Under the pieces are notes generated by a model. It saw nothing but the letters and a program-made list of their open reading frames with translations, was not told where the DNA came from and made no database searches. Shown in pieces: positions 7,761 through 20,908 of a DNA stretch of 64,000 nt. How positions within the stretch are numbered: the stretch's first letter is position 1; every line of letters starts with the position of its first letter. Where the stretch lies: NCBI RefSeq assembly GCF_000020685.1, contig NC_012526.1:2024001-2088000 (forward strand), read 5' to 3'. Both the position numbers and the translations under genes were made by a program. The stretch comes from Deinococcus deserti VCD115 (GTDB lineage Bacteria > Deinococcota > Deinococci > Deinococcales > Deinococcaceae).

Positions 7761-9068
7761 TTACAGCCCAAAACGGGCATAGATATCGTCAACGTGCCTC
7801 AGGTACCATCCCAGGTCGAAAGCAGCGTCGAGGTCGGCGTCACTCAAGGGATTTTCAGGGTCGGCCTTCAGCAGGTCACGCAGGCCCTCACCAGTTTCCC
7901 AGCTGCGCAGGGCATTGCGCTGCACCAGCCCGTAGGCGTCCTCGCGCATCATGCCCTTCTCGTCGATCAGCGCGTGCAGGACCCGCTGGCTGAAAACCAG
8001 CCCACCCAGGTCGTTGAGGTTGCGCAGCATCCGGTCCGGGAATACCACCAGATCACCCAGCACCCCCGTCAGGCGCCGGGTGGCGTAGCTGGCCGCTGCC
8101 GTGGCGTCCGGCAGAATCACGCGCTCGGCGCTGGAGTGCGAGATATCGCGCTCGTGCCACAAGGCCACGTTGTCCAGGCCCGTGACCAGAAAGCCTCGCA
8201 GAAGCCGGGCAAAGCCAGTCACATTCTCGGTCAGGATCGGGTTTTTCTTGTGCGGCATGGAGCTGCTGCCGGTCTGGCCCTTGCCGAAAGGCTCCATAGC
8301 CTCGCGCACCTCGCTGCGCTGCAGGTGACGGATCTCGACGGCAATTTTTTCCAGGGTGGCGCCCAGGATGGCCAGGGCCGAGAGCACCTCCGCGTGGCGG
8401 TCGCGCGAGAGGGTCTGGTTGGTCACCGGCGCGGCCTGCCAGCCCCACATGGCGGCGACATCTTCCTCTACACGCGGTGAGACGTGGGCGTAGGTGCCCA
8501 CCGACCCGGAAAGCATCACAACCTGCACGCGCCTGCGGGCAGACGCCAGACGTTCGAGGTCACGGTCCAGCGCTGCCATCCAGTTCAGGAACTTCAGCCC
8601 GAACGTCATGGGCTCGGCGTGAATCCCGTGCGTGCGCCCCACGGTGGGGGTGTGCTTATACGTCACGGCCTGGGTGCGGCAGACCTCGCGCAGGGCCTGC
8701 ACGTCCTGTTCGATCAGCTCCATCGCCTGATCAAGCAGCAGATTCTGTGCTGTATCCACCACGTCGGTGCTGGTCAGGCCGTGATGAATAAAGCGGGCCT
8801 CTTCGCCGTAGCGGTCCGTCAGAGCGCGGGTAAAGGCCACGATATCGTGCCGGGTCACCGCCTCGATCTCGGCCACCTTCTGGGCAAAGGCGTCGTCCAA
8901 AGGGTCAGCCTCGCTCTTACGGACCAGCGTCGTATGGGCTTCACGAGGCACCTCACCATGGCTGGCTTGGGCATCCATAGCGCTCAGCTCGACTTTCAGC
9001 CAGGCACGGTACTTGTTGGCCTCGCTCCACAGCGCCTTCATTTCGGGGGTCAGATAACGGTCGATCAC
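7761..9068 (-). CDS. purB: Adenylosuccinate lyase
   Basis: 435 residues of the fumarase/aspartase superfamily. PurB catalyses two fumarate-releasing steps of purine synthesis (SAICAR to AICAR, adenylosuccinate to AMP). Visible motifs: N-terminal IDRYLTPEMKALWSEANKY, the HGLTSTDVVDTAQ substrate loop, GRTHGIHAEPMTFG with the catalytic His, and the superfamily signature GSSSMPHKKNP. The open frame extends 29 codons further upstream, but the GTG at 9068 is preferred: TACGCT (complement of 9076-9081) is 7 nt ahead and the conserved N-terminus begins there. Followed by the Rieske gene in the same direction. Confidence 0.96.
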   Translation of the reverse strand: MIDRYLTPEMKALWSEANKYRAWLKVELSAMDAQASHGEVPREAHTTLVRKSEADPLDDAFAQKVAEIEAVTRHDIVAFTRALTDRYGEEARFIHHGLTSTDVVDTAQNLLLDQAMELIEQDVQALREVCRTQAVTYKHTPTVGRTHGIHAEPMTFGLKFLNWMAALDRDLERLASARRRVQVVMLSGSVGTYAHVSPRVEEDVAAMWGWQAAPVTNQTLSRDRHAEVLSALAILGATLEKIAVEIRHLQRSEVREAMEPFGKGQTGSSSMPHKKNPILTENVTGFARLLRGFLVTGLDNVALWHERDISHSSAERVILPDATAAASYATRRLTGVLGDLVVFPDRMLRNLNDLGGLVFSQRVLHALIDEKGMMREDAYGLVQRNALRSWETGEGLRDLLKADPENPLSDADLDAAFDLGWYLRHVDDIYARFGL

Positions 9069-9211
9069 GACCGGCAGCGTAGCACCGTCATCATGGGGCA
9101 TCCGGTGCTGATCTGGCCCTGATGCCCGAATGAGTGCCGTGCGCCCTTGCCACACAGATTCGCATCAGGTTTGTCGGCTAGGGTTGAACGCAAACGTTGG
9201 AGGTGCAGCAC

Positions 9212-9829
9212 ATGTCCAAATTTCTGATTCTGTCCGCTCTGCTTTTCGGCTCGGCATTGGCGCAGACCACCACTGCTCCGAGCACCACACCCGTGTCGGT
9301 TCCCGGAACAGTGCCAGCCTCCGTACAGAGTGATCTGGCAGCCCTGAAAACCTTCCTGGCTTCAGGCGGCAGAATTGAACTGCTGGGCATCAGCGGCACC
9401 GTGGTTGGCACTCTGAATGCCGACGGCACCGTGATGCTGACCGGGACCTCCACCCTGACAGACGTTGCAAGTGTACGTGCCACCGCGCCCAATGGCACGG
9501 CCACCACATACACTCTGGGCCGTGACCTGTCGAAGCCGGGAGCAATCAAGCTGCAGTGGACCCAGTCCAATGGCAAGGTTGCCTCACTGCCGCTGAGCGC
9601 CATCGTCAACCGGGCCAGCAAGTCTGCGGCCACCACAACCACTGACAGCGCCAAGGTCCAGGCGGCAAAGGCAAAGGCAGAAGCCAAAGCCAGAGCAGAA
9701 GCTGAAAACGCCCGTGCCAAAGCAGAAGCCGAGCAGACCAAAGCTGATGCGGACGAGGCCAGGGAACAGGAGAAGGCTGCCAAGTCTGAGCGCCCCACCA
9801 AGCCCGAGCGCCCGAACAACAAGAACTAA
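9212..9829 (+). CDS. Secreted protein with charged Ala/Lys/Glu-rich tail
   Basis: 205 residues. Signal peptide MSKFLILSALLFGSALAQ, a Thr/Pro-rich mature N-terminus, a compact beta-looking middle (about 45-140: LGISGTVVGTLNADGTVMLTG), and a C-terminal Ala/Lys/Glu stretch (about 150-205, KAKAEAKARAEAENARAKAE) likely to form a long charged helix or coiled coil ending in SERPTKPERPNNKN. No family recognised. The reading frame opens 15 bases earlier at TTG, but ATG at 9212 with GGAGG 8 nt upstream (9199-9203) is the start. Terminator at 9846-9877. Probably cell-envelope associated through the basic tail; inference. Confidence 0.75.
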   Translation: MSKFLILSALLFGSALAQTTTAPSTTPVSVPGTVPASVQSDLAALKTFLASGGRIELLGISGTVVGTLNADGTVMLTGTSTLTDVASVRATAPNGTATTYTLGRDLSKPGAIKLQWTQSNGKVASLPLSAIVNRASKSAATTTTDSAKVQAAKAKAEAKARAEAENARAKAEAEQTKADADEAREQEKAAKSERPTKPERPNNKN

Positions 9830-9845
9830 GTCCTGTTGTCCCACA

Positions 9846-9877
9846 GGCCCCGCTGAACTGACTCGGCGGGGCCCCTT
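9846..9877 (+). terminator. Terminator of the secreted coiled-coil protein gene
   Basis: Stem GGCCCCGC (9846-9853)/GCGGGGCC (9866-9873), 12-nt loop, then CCTTT. The -10 of the next gene begins right after it. Confidence 0.8.
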
Positions 9878-9890
9878 TACACTTGGCCGT

Positions 9891-10676
9891 ATGACAGATG
9901 CCCTGGAACTGACTTACGCACGCGAGGTCGCTGTGCAGGCCGCGAGGGCGGCAGGTGCGGTACACGCTGCTCATCTGGGACGTGTACAGACCGTGCGAAC
10001 GAAGAGCACGTATGCGGATCTGGTAACAGAGGTCGACGGCGAGGCCGAGCGTGTGATCCGCGAAATAATTGCTGCTTCTTTCCCGGATCATGCGGTGCTG
10101 GGCGAGGAGGAAGGTCAGCAGGGTGAAAGCGAATTCCGCTGGGTCGTGGATCCGCTGGACGGCACTGTGAACTACGCTCACGGCTACCCGGTCTTCTGCT
10201 CGTCGGTGGCGCTGGAGGTGCGCGGCGTTCCCATGGTGGGAGCGGTGTACGACGTCGCCCGCGATGAGCTGTTCAGTGCGGTGCAGGGCCAGGGAGCCTT
10301 TCTCAACGGCTCGCCCCTCCGTGTAAGTCAGACCCCCAGCCTCACGACTCCAGCACTGGTGGCCACCGGGTTTCCTTACGACAGCAGCGGTGAGCGCAAC
10401 CTGGCCCACGTCGCCAAGTTGCTGCGTCTTGGAGTGCCGGTGCGCCGCCCGGGCGCAGCGGCGCTGGACCTGTGCAACGTGGCCTGCGGGCGGATGGACG
10501 CCTACTGGGAACTGGGTCTGAAACCCTGGGACAGCGCGGCTGGCAGCCTGATCCTGCTGGAGGCCGGCGGCAGGGTGACCGATGGCAAAGGAGTTGACAC
10601 GCCCTACGGCGAAATGATCGTTGCCACCAACGGTCTGTTGCATGGCGAACTGCTCGCTTTGCTGCAGGCAGACTGA
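9891..10676 (+). CDS. Inositol-monophosphatase-family phosphatase
   Basis: 261 residues, Mg2+-dependent Li+-sensitive phosphatase superfamily (SuhB/HisN/IMPase). Metal-binding motifs are in order: DLVTEVDGEAE, VLGEEEG, the signature WVVDPLDGTVNYAHG, and the C-terminal ELGLKPWDSAAGSLILLEAGG. Substrate could be inositol phosphate, histidinol phosphate or a nucleotide-derived phosphate. The ATG at 9891 follows TACACT (9878-9883) by 7 nt, so leaderless; an earlier in-frame start would read through the preceding terminator. Monocistronic by appearance. Confidence 0.93.
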   Translation: MTDALELTYAREVAVQAARAAGAVHAAHLGRVQTVRTKSTYADLVTEVDGEAERVIREIIAASFPDHAVLGEEEGQQGESEFRWVVDPLDGTVNYAHGYPVFCSSVALEVRGVPMVGAVYDVARDELFSAVQGQGAFLNGSPLRVSQTPSLTTPALVATGFPYDSSGERNLAHVAKLLRLGVPVRRPGAAALDLCNVACGRMDAYWELGLKPWDSAAGSLILLEAGGRVTDGKGVDTPYGEMIVATNGLLHGELLALLQAD

Positions 10677-10937
10677 GCATGCTGCCTGGGTTCCTGGTGC
10701 GGGGGAGCGTGACTCCAGGGGGCGCCTGCTCCCTGATCCTTGAAGCTGGACGTTGCCGCCGGGCACCGCTTCTCAGCGCCTTTGCTGTTCCCGAAACCCC
10801 CTGATGGTGTGGAATTCCGGTTGCTCCGTGAGCTGCGTGGTTAAAGATAAGTCTCGTCCCCCAACAGGCCTTAAGCCATTCGGCCCTGTGCAGCACAACG
10901 CCTGGAACGGCATGCTGTTCGGCCGGAGGGCAGGTAG
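10677..10937. other. Intergenic stretch, no gene recognised
   Basis: 261 bases with no convincing frame. The right edge carries the ribosome-binding site GGAGGG for the next gene. Confidence 0.4.
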
Positions 10938-11357
10938 ATGGACCGCGTACTGAACATTCCAGAAACACGCCGCCTGGCAAAGACACCGCAGCTGGCGCTG
11001 CGTGACTGGCTGCGGCTGTGGCAGGGCCGGCAGTACGCGGCCATGGCCCGGCACATGCCGCTGCCGCTCCGGGCTGGGCAGCGCCCGGCGGCATCCGAAC
11101 TGCGCCAGGCTTACCCGCCTGGGCTGCTGACCTTTGATCTTTTTCCTGGCTATGACACCGACGCCGCCGTCACGGTGATTCCAGCGCTGCTGACGCGTAT
11201 GGATGACAACGAGACCCGTGCCCAGCTGTGGCGCTTCCGGATGATCTATCTGGACGAGGTGCACCAGCCGCTGGCACGGGGCCGCCAGGGTGGACGCTGG
11301 ACCGTGCAGAGTGCCGCGCTGGTGCCTACCCCCTCATCTCCCAGTGTCCAGGCCTGA
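10938..11357 (+). CDS. Conserved-looking hypothetical protein
   Basis: 139 residues, basic and aromatic-rich ([39 protein letters not shown]), no signal peptide, no membrane segment, no family I recognise. Good ribosome-binding site (GGAGGG 7 nt before ATG) and codon use in line with the neighbours support it being real. It runs up to 20 bp before the start of the HDAC-family gene, so the two may form a unit. Probably cytosolic. Confidence 0.6.
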   Translation: MDRVLNIPETRRLAKTPQLALRDWLRLWQGRQYAAMARHMPLPLRAGQRPAASELRQAYPPGLLTFDLFPGYDTDAAVTVIPALLTRMDDNETRAQLWRFRMIYLDEVHQPLARGRQGGRWTVQSAALVPTPSSPSVQA

Positions 11358-11376
11358 GACACGGCAGACTGGGCTG

Positions 11377-12288
11377 GTGACGCTGCCCGCCTTCGGCCAT
11401 CCGTTCCGCGCGTACTCGCCGGCCGATTACGGCTTTCCGCTGCCTGACGGCCACCGTTTTCCGTACTACAAGTACGCCGGGGTGCGCGAACGGCTCCGGG
11501 AACTGCTGCCGGTGCTGGACACGCCGGCCCTGTCCTGGGCGGACGCCGGGCGGGTGCATGATCCGCTGTGGTTACGCCGCTGGCGGCGGGGCGAGGTAGA
11601 CCGGGCTGAGGAACGCGCCTTCGGCCTGCCCTGGTCCGAGGGCGTGGTGGAGCGCGCCCGCCGGGCGGCTGGAGGCAGTCTAGCGGCGCTGCATGACGCC
11701 CTGGCGGTGGGCTGGGGAGGCAACCTCGCTGGGGGCACGCATCACGCCTTTCATGACCGCGCCGAGGGCTTCTGCCTGGTCAACGACGCCGCGATCCTGA
11801 CCCGCTTCGCCCTGGATGAGGGGCTGGCCCGGCGGGTGGCTGTGGTGGACCTGGACGTCCATCAGGGCAACGGAACCGCTGCGCTGCTGAGGGCAGAACC
11901 GCAGGCGTTTACCCTCAGTATTCATGGCGAGCGCAACTACCCATTTCGCAAGGAGCAGAGTTCGCTTGACCTGGGCCTGGGCGACGGCGTGACCGACGCC
12001 GAATACCTGGAGGTGCTGCGCACCCGCGCCCTGCCTGCGCTTGATGCCTTCCGGCCCGACCTGCTGCTGTATCTGGCCGGCGCCGACGTCCTCGCTGGCG
12101 ACCGCTTCGGGCGCTTCGCCCTGACGCTCTCCGGTGTGCGCGAGCGCAACCGCGTGGTGCTGTCCTGGGCCCAGGCAGCCGGCATTCCGGTCGTGACCAT
12201 GATGGCTGGCGGCTACAACCAGGACCATGCCCTGACCATCGAGGCCCATGCCAGCGTGGTCCTCGACGCCTTGGAGCTTTATGCCTGA
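11377..12288 (+). CDS. Histone-deacetylase/AcuC-family Zn hydrolase
   Basis: 303 residues of the HDAC/AcuC/amidohydrolase fold. The Zn/active-site elements are visible: [21 protein letters not shown] (His-His charge relay), [11 protein letters not shown] (Asp and His zinc ligands), and [15 protein letters not shown] (third zinc ligand Asp). In bacteria the family deacetylates small amines, acetoin-pathway enzymes or polyamines; the substrate is open. The frame extends 29 codons upstream into the preceding gene, but the GTG at 11377 starts the conserved N-terminus ([17 protein letters not shown]). No ribosome-binding site is obvious at this start. Confidence 0.9.
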   Translation: MTLPAFGHPFRAYSPADYGFPLPDGHRFPYYKYAGVRERLRELLPVLDTPALSWADAGRVHDPLWLRRWRRGEVDRAEERAFGLPWSEGVVERARRAAGGSLAALHDALAVGWGGNLAGGTHHAFHDRAEGFCLVNDAAILTRFALDEGLARRVAVVDLDVHQGNGTAALLRAEPQAFTLSIHGERNYPFRKEQSSLDLGLGDGVTDAEYLEVLRTRALPALDAFRPDLLLYLAGADVLAGDRFGRFALTLSGVRERNRVVLSWAQAAGIPVVTMMAGGYNQDHALTIEAHASVVLDALELYA

Positions 12289-12329
12289 GTCTCCATCCGG
12301 GATTCTGCCCTGGGCGTAGAATGCCGGGC

Positions 12330-13367
12330 ATGCGGATTCGTCTTGACCCCTGGCCAGTAGATATAGAAGATGGGCAGTTGGGGCTCAACGACTTCGGGGG
12401 AGTGCTGATTGATATCGAAACGCCGCGCTGGGCGGCCATTGCCGCCCGCCCCCTGCCCGAACGGCTGCACACTGTGTACGTGGTGGACGGCAAGCGGCGT
12501 ATGGAGTCGCGGGTGTTCATCGAGGATGACCAGGGGACGGCGGGGCTCGGGGCGTTTGGGGCCTATGTGGTGGGCGCGGTGCGGCTGTGCCCGCACGGTT
12601 CCCGGCAGGCTGAGCTGATGGACGTGCGGGCGCGCCGGGTGCTGGCCCACGCGCCAGGGCTGCGTGTGGACCCCTGCTCGCTCTCGCCTCGCGATCCGCA
12701 CACCGGTCAGCTGCAGTACACGCCGGTCGAGACCGACAGCGCTGAACCGCTGGCACCACTGCACAAACTGCAGAGCGTGATGCTTCAGGAAGAGCAGCTG
12801 CTGTCGCACGGCCTGGCCTCGCAGGTGCCGGCTGACGAGATGGACGACCGCGAGGCGCTGAGCGCCCTGACCCTGCAGGACGGCACGCTGCGCCGGGGCG
12901 GGGCAAAGTACAGTGGCGCGGTCGTGGGATACGTCAAGACCATGCAGACACAGTATCTGGGCGCTGACCGGATTGGCCTGCTGAGTACTCTGAAACCCGG
13001 GGAGCGCACACCGATCATGCACCTGAAGTCCGAAACCGGCAAAACCACCCGCTTTACCTGGTACGTGCGCCTGTGCGAGGCATCTTTTTACCAGCATCCC
13101 ATGAGCGGCGTGATGCGCCTGGAGATGTACGCCCCGGAAGAACCCGACTTCCTGCCGCCGATTGTCCGGGCGGTGGCCAACCTGTCCGGCACGCTGCTGT
13201 GCCGCCTGGGAAGCACGGCCCACAAGGACCCCCGCGCACCTCAGAACCTGATTCCCACGGCCGCCCTGGAGCAGGCCATGGGCCGCGCGATGGGCAGCCC
13301 GGAACTGGTCACGCGGCGCATTCGCGCACACATCGCCCAGCAGCTGGGCCGTGAGGTGCTGGCGTGA
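12330..13367 (+). CDS. nurA: NurA 5'-3' nuclease
   Basis: 345 residues, NurA-domain nuclease, partner of HerA in DNA end resection. The N-terminal active-site Asp lies in [13 protein letters not shown], a second acidic site in [15 protein letters not shown] (the DGS/DGK-type motif of NurA), with the C-terminal [12 protein letters not shown] region also typical. It overlaps herA by 4 bp (GTGA), the arrangement of nurA-herA operons in Deinococcus and archaea. The start at 12330 rather than 12321 is chosen because TAGAAT (12317-12322) overlaps the earlier ATG and lies exactly 7 nt before the second, giving a leaderless mRNA. Confidence 0.92.
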   Translation: MRIRLDPWPVDIEDGQLGLNDFGGVLIDIETPRWAAIAARPLPERLHTVYVVDGKRRMESRVFIEDDQGTAGLGAFGAYVVGAVRLCPHGSRQAELMDVRARRVLAHAPGLRVDPCSLSPRDPHTGQLQYTPVETDSAEPLAPLHKLQSVMLQEEQLLSHGLASQVPADEMDDREALSALTLQDGTLRRGGAKYSGAVVGYVKTMQTQYLGADRIGLLSTLKPGERTPIMHLKSETGKTTRFTWYVRLCEASFYQHPMSGVMRLEMYAPEEPDFLPPIVRAVANLSGTLLCRLGSTAHKDPRAPQNLIPTAALEQAMGRAMGSPELVTRRIRAHIAQQLGREVLA

Positions 13368-15181
13368 GCGCGCCCTTTCCCGGCGGCACCGGCCCGGCCC
13401 GGATCGGCATGGTGCTGGGCACCGAGGACGCCACGCCGGTGTCGTTCTGGTTTGCGGTGATGCCGGGCGCCAGCGTGCAGATGGACGACCTGGTGGCCGT
13501 GCGTACCACCAAGCCTGACGGCAGCCCGGTGCACTTCTACGGCATCGTGGACCATGTCCGCACGCGGCACGAGGGCGTGAGCTTCGACAGCGACGTGCAG
13601 GACGTGATGGCAGGACTGCTGCCGGCCAGCGTCAGCTACGCCGCCCGGGTGCTGGTCACGCGCGTGGATCCGGAGGACTTTATTCCGCCCCAGCCCGGGG
13701 ACGAGGTGCGTCACGCCCAGGGCGAGAGCCTGCGTCTGGCCCTCAGTGCCGACAAGATGGACTACGCCTTTGCCGGCGGGCTGCTGGCCGACGGGCAGGT
13801 GCTGCCCATCAACTATCAGTTCGTCAACGGCGAAAGCGGCGGGCACATCAACATCAGCGGAATCTCGGGCGTGGCGACCAAAACCAGTTACGCCCTGTTT
13901 CTGTTGCACAGCATCTTCCGGGGGGGAGTGCTTAACCAGCGCGGCGAGGGGCACAACACACGGGCCCTGATCTTTAACGTCAAGGGCGAGGACCTGCTGT
14001 TTCTGGATCAGCCCAACCGCCGCGTGGCTGAGAAGGAAGGCGCCGTACAGGGCCGCAAGGGCTGGTCTCAGGGCCGCTATTCACGTCTGGATCTGCCGGT
14101 CGAGCCTTTCCGTGACGTGCAGTTCCTGGCGCCGCCCAAAGGCGGGAGCGGCGACGCCATCGTGCCGGATGTCGAGCAGCGTTCCGACGGTGTCCTGCCT
14201 TTTGTCTTCACGCTGCGCGAGTTCTGCGCCGGGCGGATGCTGCCGTACGTGTTCTCGGACGCAGGCAGCAGTCTGAACCTGGGGTTCGTGATCGGCAACA
14301 TTGAAGAAAAGTTGGCCCGGCTGGCCGCCGGAGACAGCGTTCCCTATCTGACCGTTGACGACTGGCAGCCCGAGCCCGATGTCCTGATCGACGAGGACGT
14401 GCGCTTCGACGAGATGGGCAAGACGCGCCTGCAAACTTTCTCGCAGCTGATCTCGTATCTGGAATACAAGCTGCTGGAACAAAACGACGGCGAAGGCGAC
14501 CCAAGGTGGGTTCTGAAGCAGAACCAGGGCACCCTGCGGGCCTTTGTGCGCCGCCTGCGCGGCGTGCAGAAGCACCTCGCGCCGCTGGTGCGCGGGGATC
14601 TCAGCGCCGCGCAGGCCGAGCGTTACCGCCCGGACATCCTGCGCCGGGGCGTGCAGACCAGCGTGGTGGACCTGCACAAGCTTGGGGCTCACGCCCAGGG
14701 CTTCGTCGTGGGTGTGCTGCTGCGCAACCTCTTTGAGCACAAGGAGCGCTATGGCCGTCAGGACACGGTATTTGTGGTGCTCGACGAGCTGAACAAGTAT
14801 GCCCCGCGCGAGGGCACCAGTCCCATCAAGGACGTGCTGCTCGACATTGCCGAGCGCGGACGCTCGCTGGGCATCATCCTGATCGGAGCGCAGCAGACCG
14901 CCAGTGAAGTCGAACGGCGTATCGTCAGCAACGCCGCCATCCGGGTGGTCGGGCGGCTGGACCTGGCGGAGGCGGAGCGGCCCGAGTACCGCTTCCTGCC
15001 GCAAAGTTTCCGGGGCCGCGCCGGGATTCTGCAGCCCGGCACCATGCTCGTCAGCCAGCCGGACGTGCCCAACCCGGTGCTGGTCAATTACCCCTTTCCA
15101 GCCTGGGCGACCCGCCGCGACGAGGTGGATGACGTGGGCGGCAGAGCAGTCGAAGAAATCGGCGAGGACTGGCTGAGGTAA
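13364..15181 (+). CDS. herA: HerA hexameric DNA translocase/ATPase
   Basis: 605 residues. N-terminal HAS-barrel (about 1-130, [20 protein letters not shown]), then a FtsK/HerA-type RecA core. The Walker A equivalent reads [16 protein letters not shown] (about residues 163-178), where the lysine-threonine of a HerA P-loop is recognisable; Walker B is [16 protein letters not shown], followed by the sensor region [20 protein letters not shown]. In the NurA-HerA complex it pumps DNA into the nuclease during double-strand break processing. GTG start overlapping nurA by 4 bp ensures coupled translation. Confidence 0.94.
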   Translation: MSAPFPGGTGPARIGMVLGTEDATPVSFWFAVMPGASVQMDDLVAVRTTKPDGSPVHFYGIVDHVRTRHEGVSFDSDVQDVMAGLLPASVSYAARVLVTRVDPEDFIPPQPGDEVRHAQGESLRLALSADKMDYAFAGGLLADGQVLPINYQFVNGESGGHINISGISGVATKTSYALFLLHSIFRGGVLNQRGEGHNTRALIFNVKGEDLLFLDQPNRRVAEKEGAVQGRKGWSQGRYSRLDLPVEPFRDVQFLAPPKGGSGDAIVPDVEQRSDGVLPFVFTLREFCAGRMLPYVFSDAGSSLNLGFVIGNIEEKLARLAAGDSVPYLTVDDWQPEPDVLIDEDVRFDEMGKTRLQTFSQLISYLEYKLLEQNDGEGDPRWVLKQNQGTLRAFVRRLRGVQKHLAPLVRGDLSAAQAERYRPDILRRGVQTSVVDLHKLGAHAQGFVVGVLLRNLFEHKERYGRQDTVFVVLDELNKYAPREGTSPIKDVLLDIAERGRSLGIILIGAQQTASEVERRIVSNAAIRVVGRLDLAEAERPEYRFLPQSFRGRAGILQPGTMLVSQPDVPNPVLVNYPFPAWATRRDEVDDVGGRAVEEIGEDWLR

Positions 15182-15186
15182 GCGGC

Positions 15187-15684
15187 GTGGCCAGCGTTTT
15201 GATTACCGGCATGTCTGGCAGCGGCAAGTCGACCCTGATTGGTGCATTCGCTGCCCGTGGGCTGCGGGCCATCGACACTGACAGTGACGAGTGGAGCATG
15301 TGGTCTCACGACGAAACCGGCCGCCCGGACTGGGTGTGGCGCGAGGACCAGATGCACGCGCTGCTTGACCAGCAGAGGACAGGTTCCCTCTTCGTGTGCG
15401 GCTGCAAGACCAATCAGGGCAGGTTCTACCGCCGCTTCGACCAGGTGGTGCTGCTGAGCGCACCTCTGCCGGTCCTCCTTCAGCGGATTGCTCAAAGGAC
15501 CGGCAACCCATATGGCAAGAGCCCAGAGGAACGGGCCCTGATCCTGGAACACGTCGCGGTGGTTGAACCGCTGCTGCGTGCCAGCGCCGACGTCGAACTG
15601 AACTCGTCGTTGTATTCCGTGGACGAGCTGACAGACCTGCTGGTGGCTCTGGGCTCTCAGGAACAGGTACCCCGCCGCCTATAA
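15187..15684 (+). CDS. Small P-loop ATPase/nucleoside-kinase-like protein
   Basis: 165-residue P-loop NTPase of the shikimate/adenylate-kinase type. Walker A SVLITGMSGSGKSTLIGAF (about residues 3-21); a DTDSDEWSMWSHDE segment after the first helix is a likely substrate-binding region; FVCGCKTNQGRFYRRFD replaces the usual Walker B strand; LID-like region LQRIAQRTGNPYGKS. GTG start 5 bp after herA with GAGG inside the herA 3' end, so it belongs to the nurA-herA operon. Substrate unknown; it may phosphorylate a nucleotide or small metabolite. Whether it takes part in DNA processing is inference from linkage only. Confidence 0.82.
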   Translation: MASVLITGMSGSGKSTLIGAFAARGLRAIDTDSDEWSMWSHDETGRPDWVWREDQMHALLDQQRTGSLFVCGCKTNQGRFYRRFDQVVLLSAPLPVLLQRIAQRTGNPYGKSPEERALILEHVAVVEPLLRASADVELNSSLYSVDELTDLLVALGSQEQVPRRL

Positions 15685-15710
15685 CTGTCCGGAGCAGTAC
15701 ACTTCCTGCC

Positions 15711-16676
<966 letters not shown>

Positions 16677-16934
16677 GCCTCCGGCAAGCTGCGTCCAGCC
16701 CTGAACTCTCCTAAGCAATGCCATCAAATCAACAAGTCGCCTTAAGTATGGATCCCGGCGCTGAAGGCCGGAACACTGATTTCCCTGCCCCTGGCTGCGT
16801 AGCTGGTTGCCAGGCTTGCTGAAACTCCAGGCCTCGCTCAGAAATGGCTGGCTCCCCAACCTCTACCGACGCACCGTCAGAACTGCGCCTCTCACCACGT
16901 TCAGCAGGAACGGAAGATTAGGGCTGTGCAGGGC
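16677..16934. other. Intergenic stretch, no gene recognised
   Basis: Roughly 260 bases before the helicase promoter. AT content is higher than in flanking genes and no frame is convincing. Confidence 0.45.
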
Positions 16935-16963
16935 TTGCAAACTTAGAACCGATAATGTATAAT
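16935..16963 (+). promoter_or_regulatory. Consensus sigma-70 promoter of the DEAD-box helicase gene
   Basis: -35 TTGCAA (16935-16940), 17-bp spacer, perfect -10 TATAAT (16958-16963). It is the strongest consensus promoter in the window and, unlike the others, is far (125 nt) from its start codon. Confidence 0.85.
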
Positions 16964-16969
16964 ATCTAT

Positions 16970-17087
16970 TCGTGCGCCCTGCGGGAAAGACCCGCAAGGC
17001 TGGAGAGTGCCCCCCCACTCAAGGACGAGCTTTCAAGGATTGAAGGCGTTTGGAGTTCTGCAGGGGACTTTCCCGAAAGGACTACAA
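16970..17087 (+). promoter_or_regulatory. Long structured 5' leader of the DEAD-box helicase mRNA
   Basis: About 118 nt between the expected transcription start and ATG 17088. Stems visible by eye: TGCGGG-AAAGA-CCCGCA near 16980-16998 and CTTTCA-AGGA-TTGAAGG near 17031-17047. The Shine-Dalgarno-like GAAAGG lies 8 nt before ATG and can pair with TTTCCC just upstream. The layout recalls cold-shock mRNAs with regulatory leaders; regulation is inference. Confidence 0.55.
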
Positions 17088-18896
<1,809 letters not shown>

Positions 18897-18916
18897 ATTT
18901 CTTCTCTGAATCCAGT

Positions 18917-18944
18917 CCCCTGCCATAAGGCAGGGGGCTTTTTC
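18917..18944 (+). terminator. Terminator of the DEAD-box helicase gene
   Basis: Stem CCCCTGCC / GGCAGGGG with ATAA loop, followed by GGCTTTTTCC. Confidence 0.92.
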
Positions 18945-19024
18945 CTACTGTGCTTGTGGCGAGCTCACCGGGCCGGGCCCTGCTGATATCTAGACGCAAA
19001 TGCCTGGAGTGGTCCCGTACCCCC

Positions 19025-19030
19025 TAAGGT
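19025..19030 (+). promoter_or_regulatory. -10 hexamer of the ilv leader transcript
   Basis: TAAGGT, 6 nt before the ATG of the leader peptide, the same spacing as the leaderless genes of the window. No convincing -35 hexamer is seen 17 bp upstream. Confidence 0.55.
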
Positions 19031-19036
19031 GGGCAT

Positions 19037-19090
19037 ATGAGTGCGAACCTTGTGGTCGTAATTCTTAGCATCGGGGGAGTCCGAGGCTAG
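19037..19090 (+). CDS. ilv operon leader peptide (attenuator peptide)
   Basis: 17 codons, MSANLVVVILSIGGVRG, then TAG. Eight of 17 residues are Val, Leu or Ile, five of them consecutive plus one (L-V-V-V-I-L), exactly the amino acids whose synthesis the downstream ilvB-ilvN-ilvC genes serve. The codons include GTA, ATT and two CTT, which are uncommon in the CTG/GTG/ATC-biased genes around. A G-rich segment in the Gly codons (19073-19077) can pair with the C-run of the terminator (19111-19117). The ATG is 6 nt after TAAGGT, with no ribosome-binding site, so the peptide itself is probably leaderless. Too short for ordinary gene calling. Confidence 0.85.
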   Translation: MSANLVVVILSIGGVRG

Positions 19091-19110
19091 GCGTTATCGC
19101 CGCGCACGCA

Positions 19111-19139
19111 CCCCCCCGCCCGAAGTGGCGGGGGTTTTT
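19111..19139 (+). terminator. Attenuator terminator upstream of ilvB
   Basis: C-run then CCCCCGCC (19113-19120), loop CGAAGT, GGCGGGGG (19127-19134), TTTTT (19135-19139). It ends 14 bp before ilvB, with no other gene between, so it can only act as a conditional terminator within the ilv leader. Confidence 0.92.
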
Positions 19140-19153
19140 CATAGGAGGGCAAC

Positions 19154-20904
<1,751 letters not shown>

Positions 20905-20908
<4 letters not shown>

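Noticed and set aside
12321..12329. Upstream ATG as the nurA start
   Set aside because: It overlaps the -10 hexamer TAGAAT; the next ATG is 7 nt beyond it, the normal leaderless distance.
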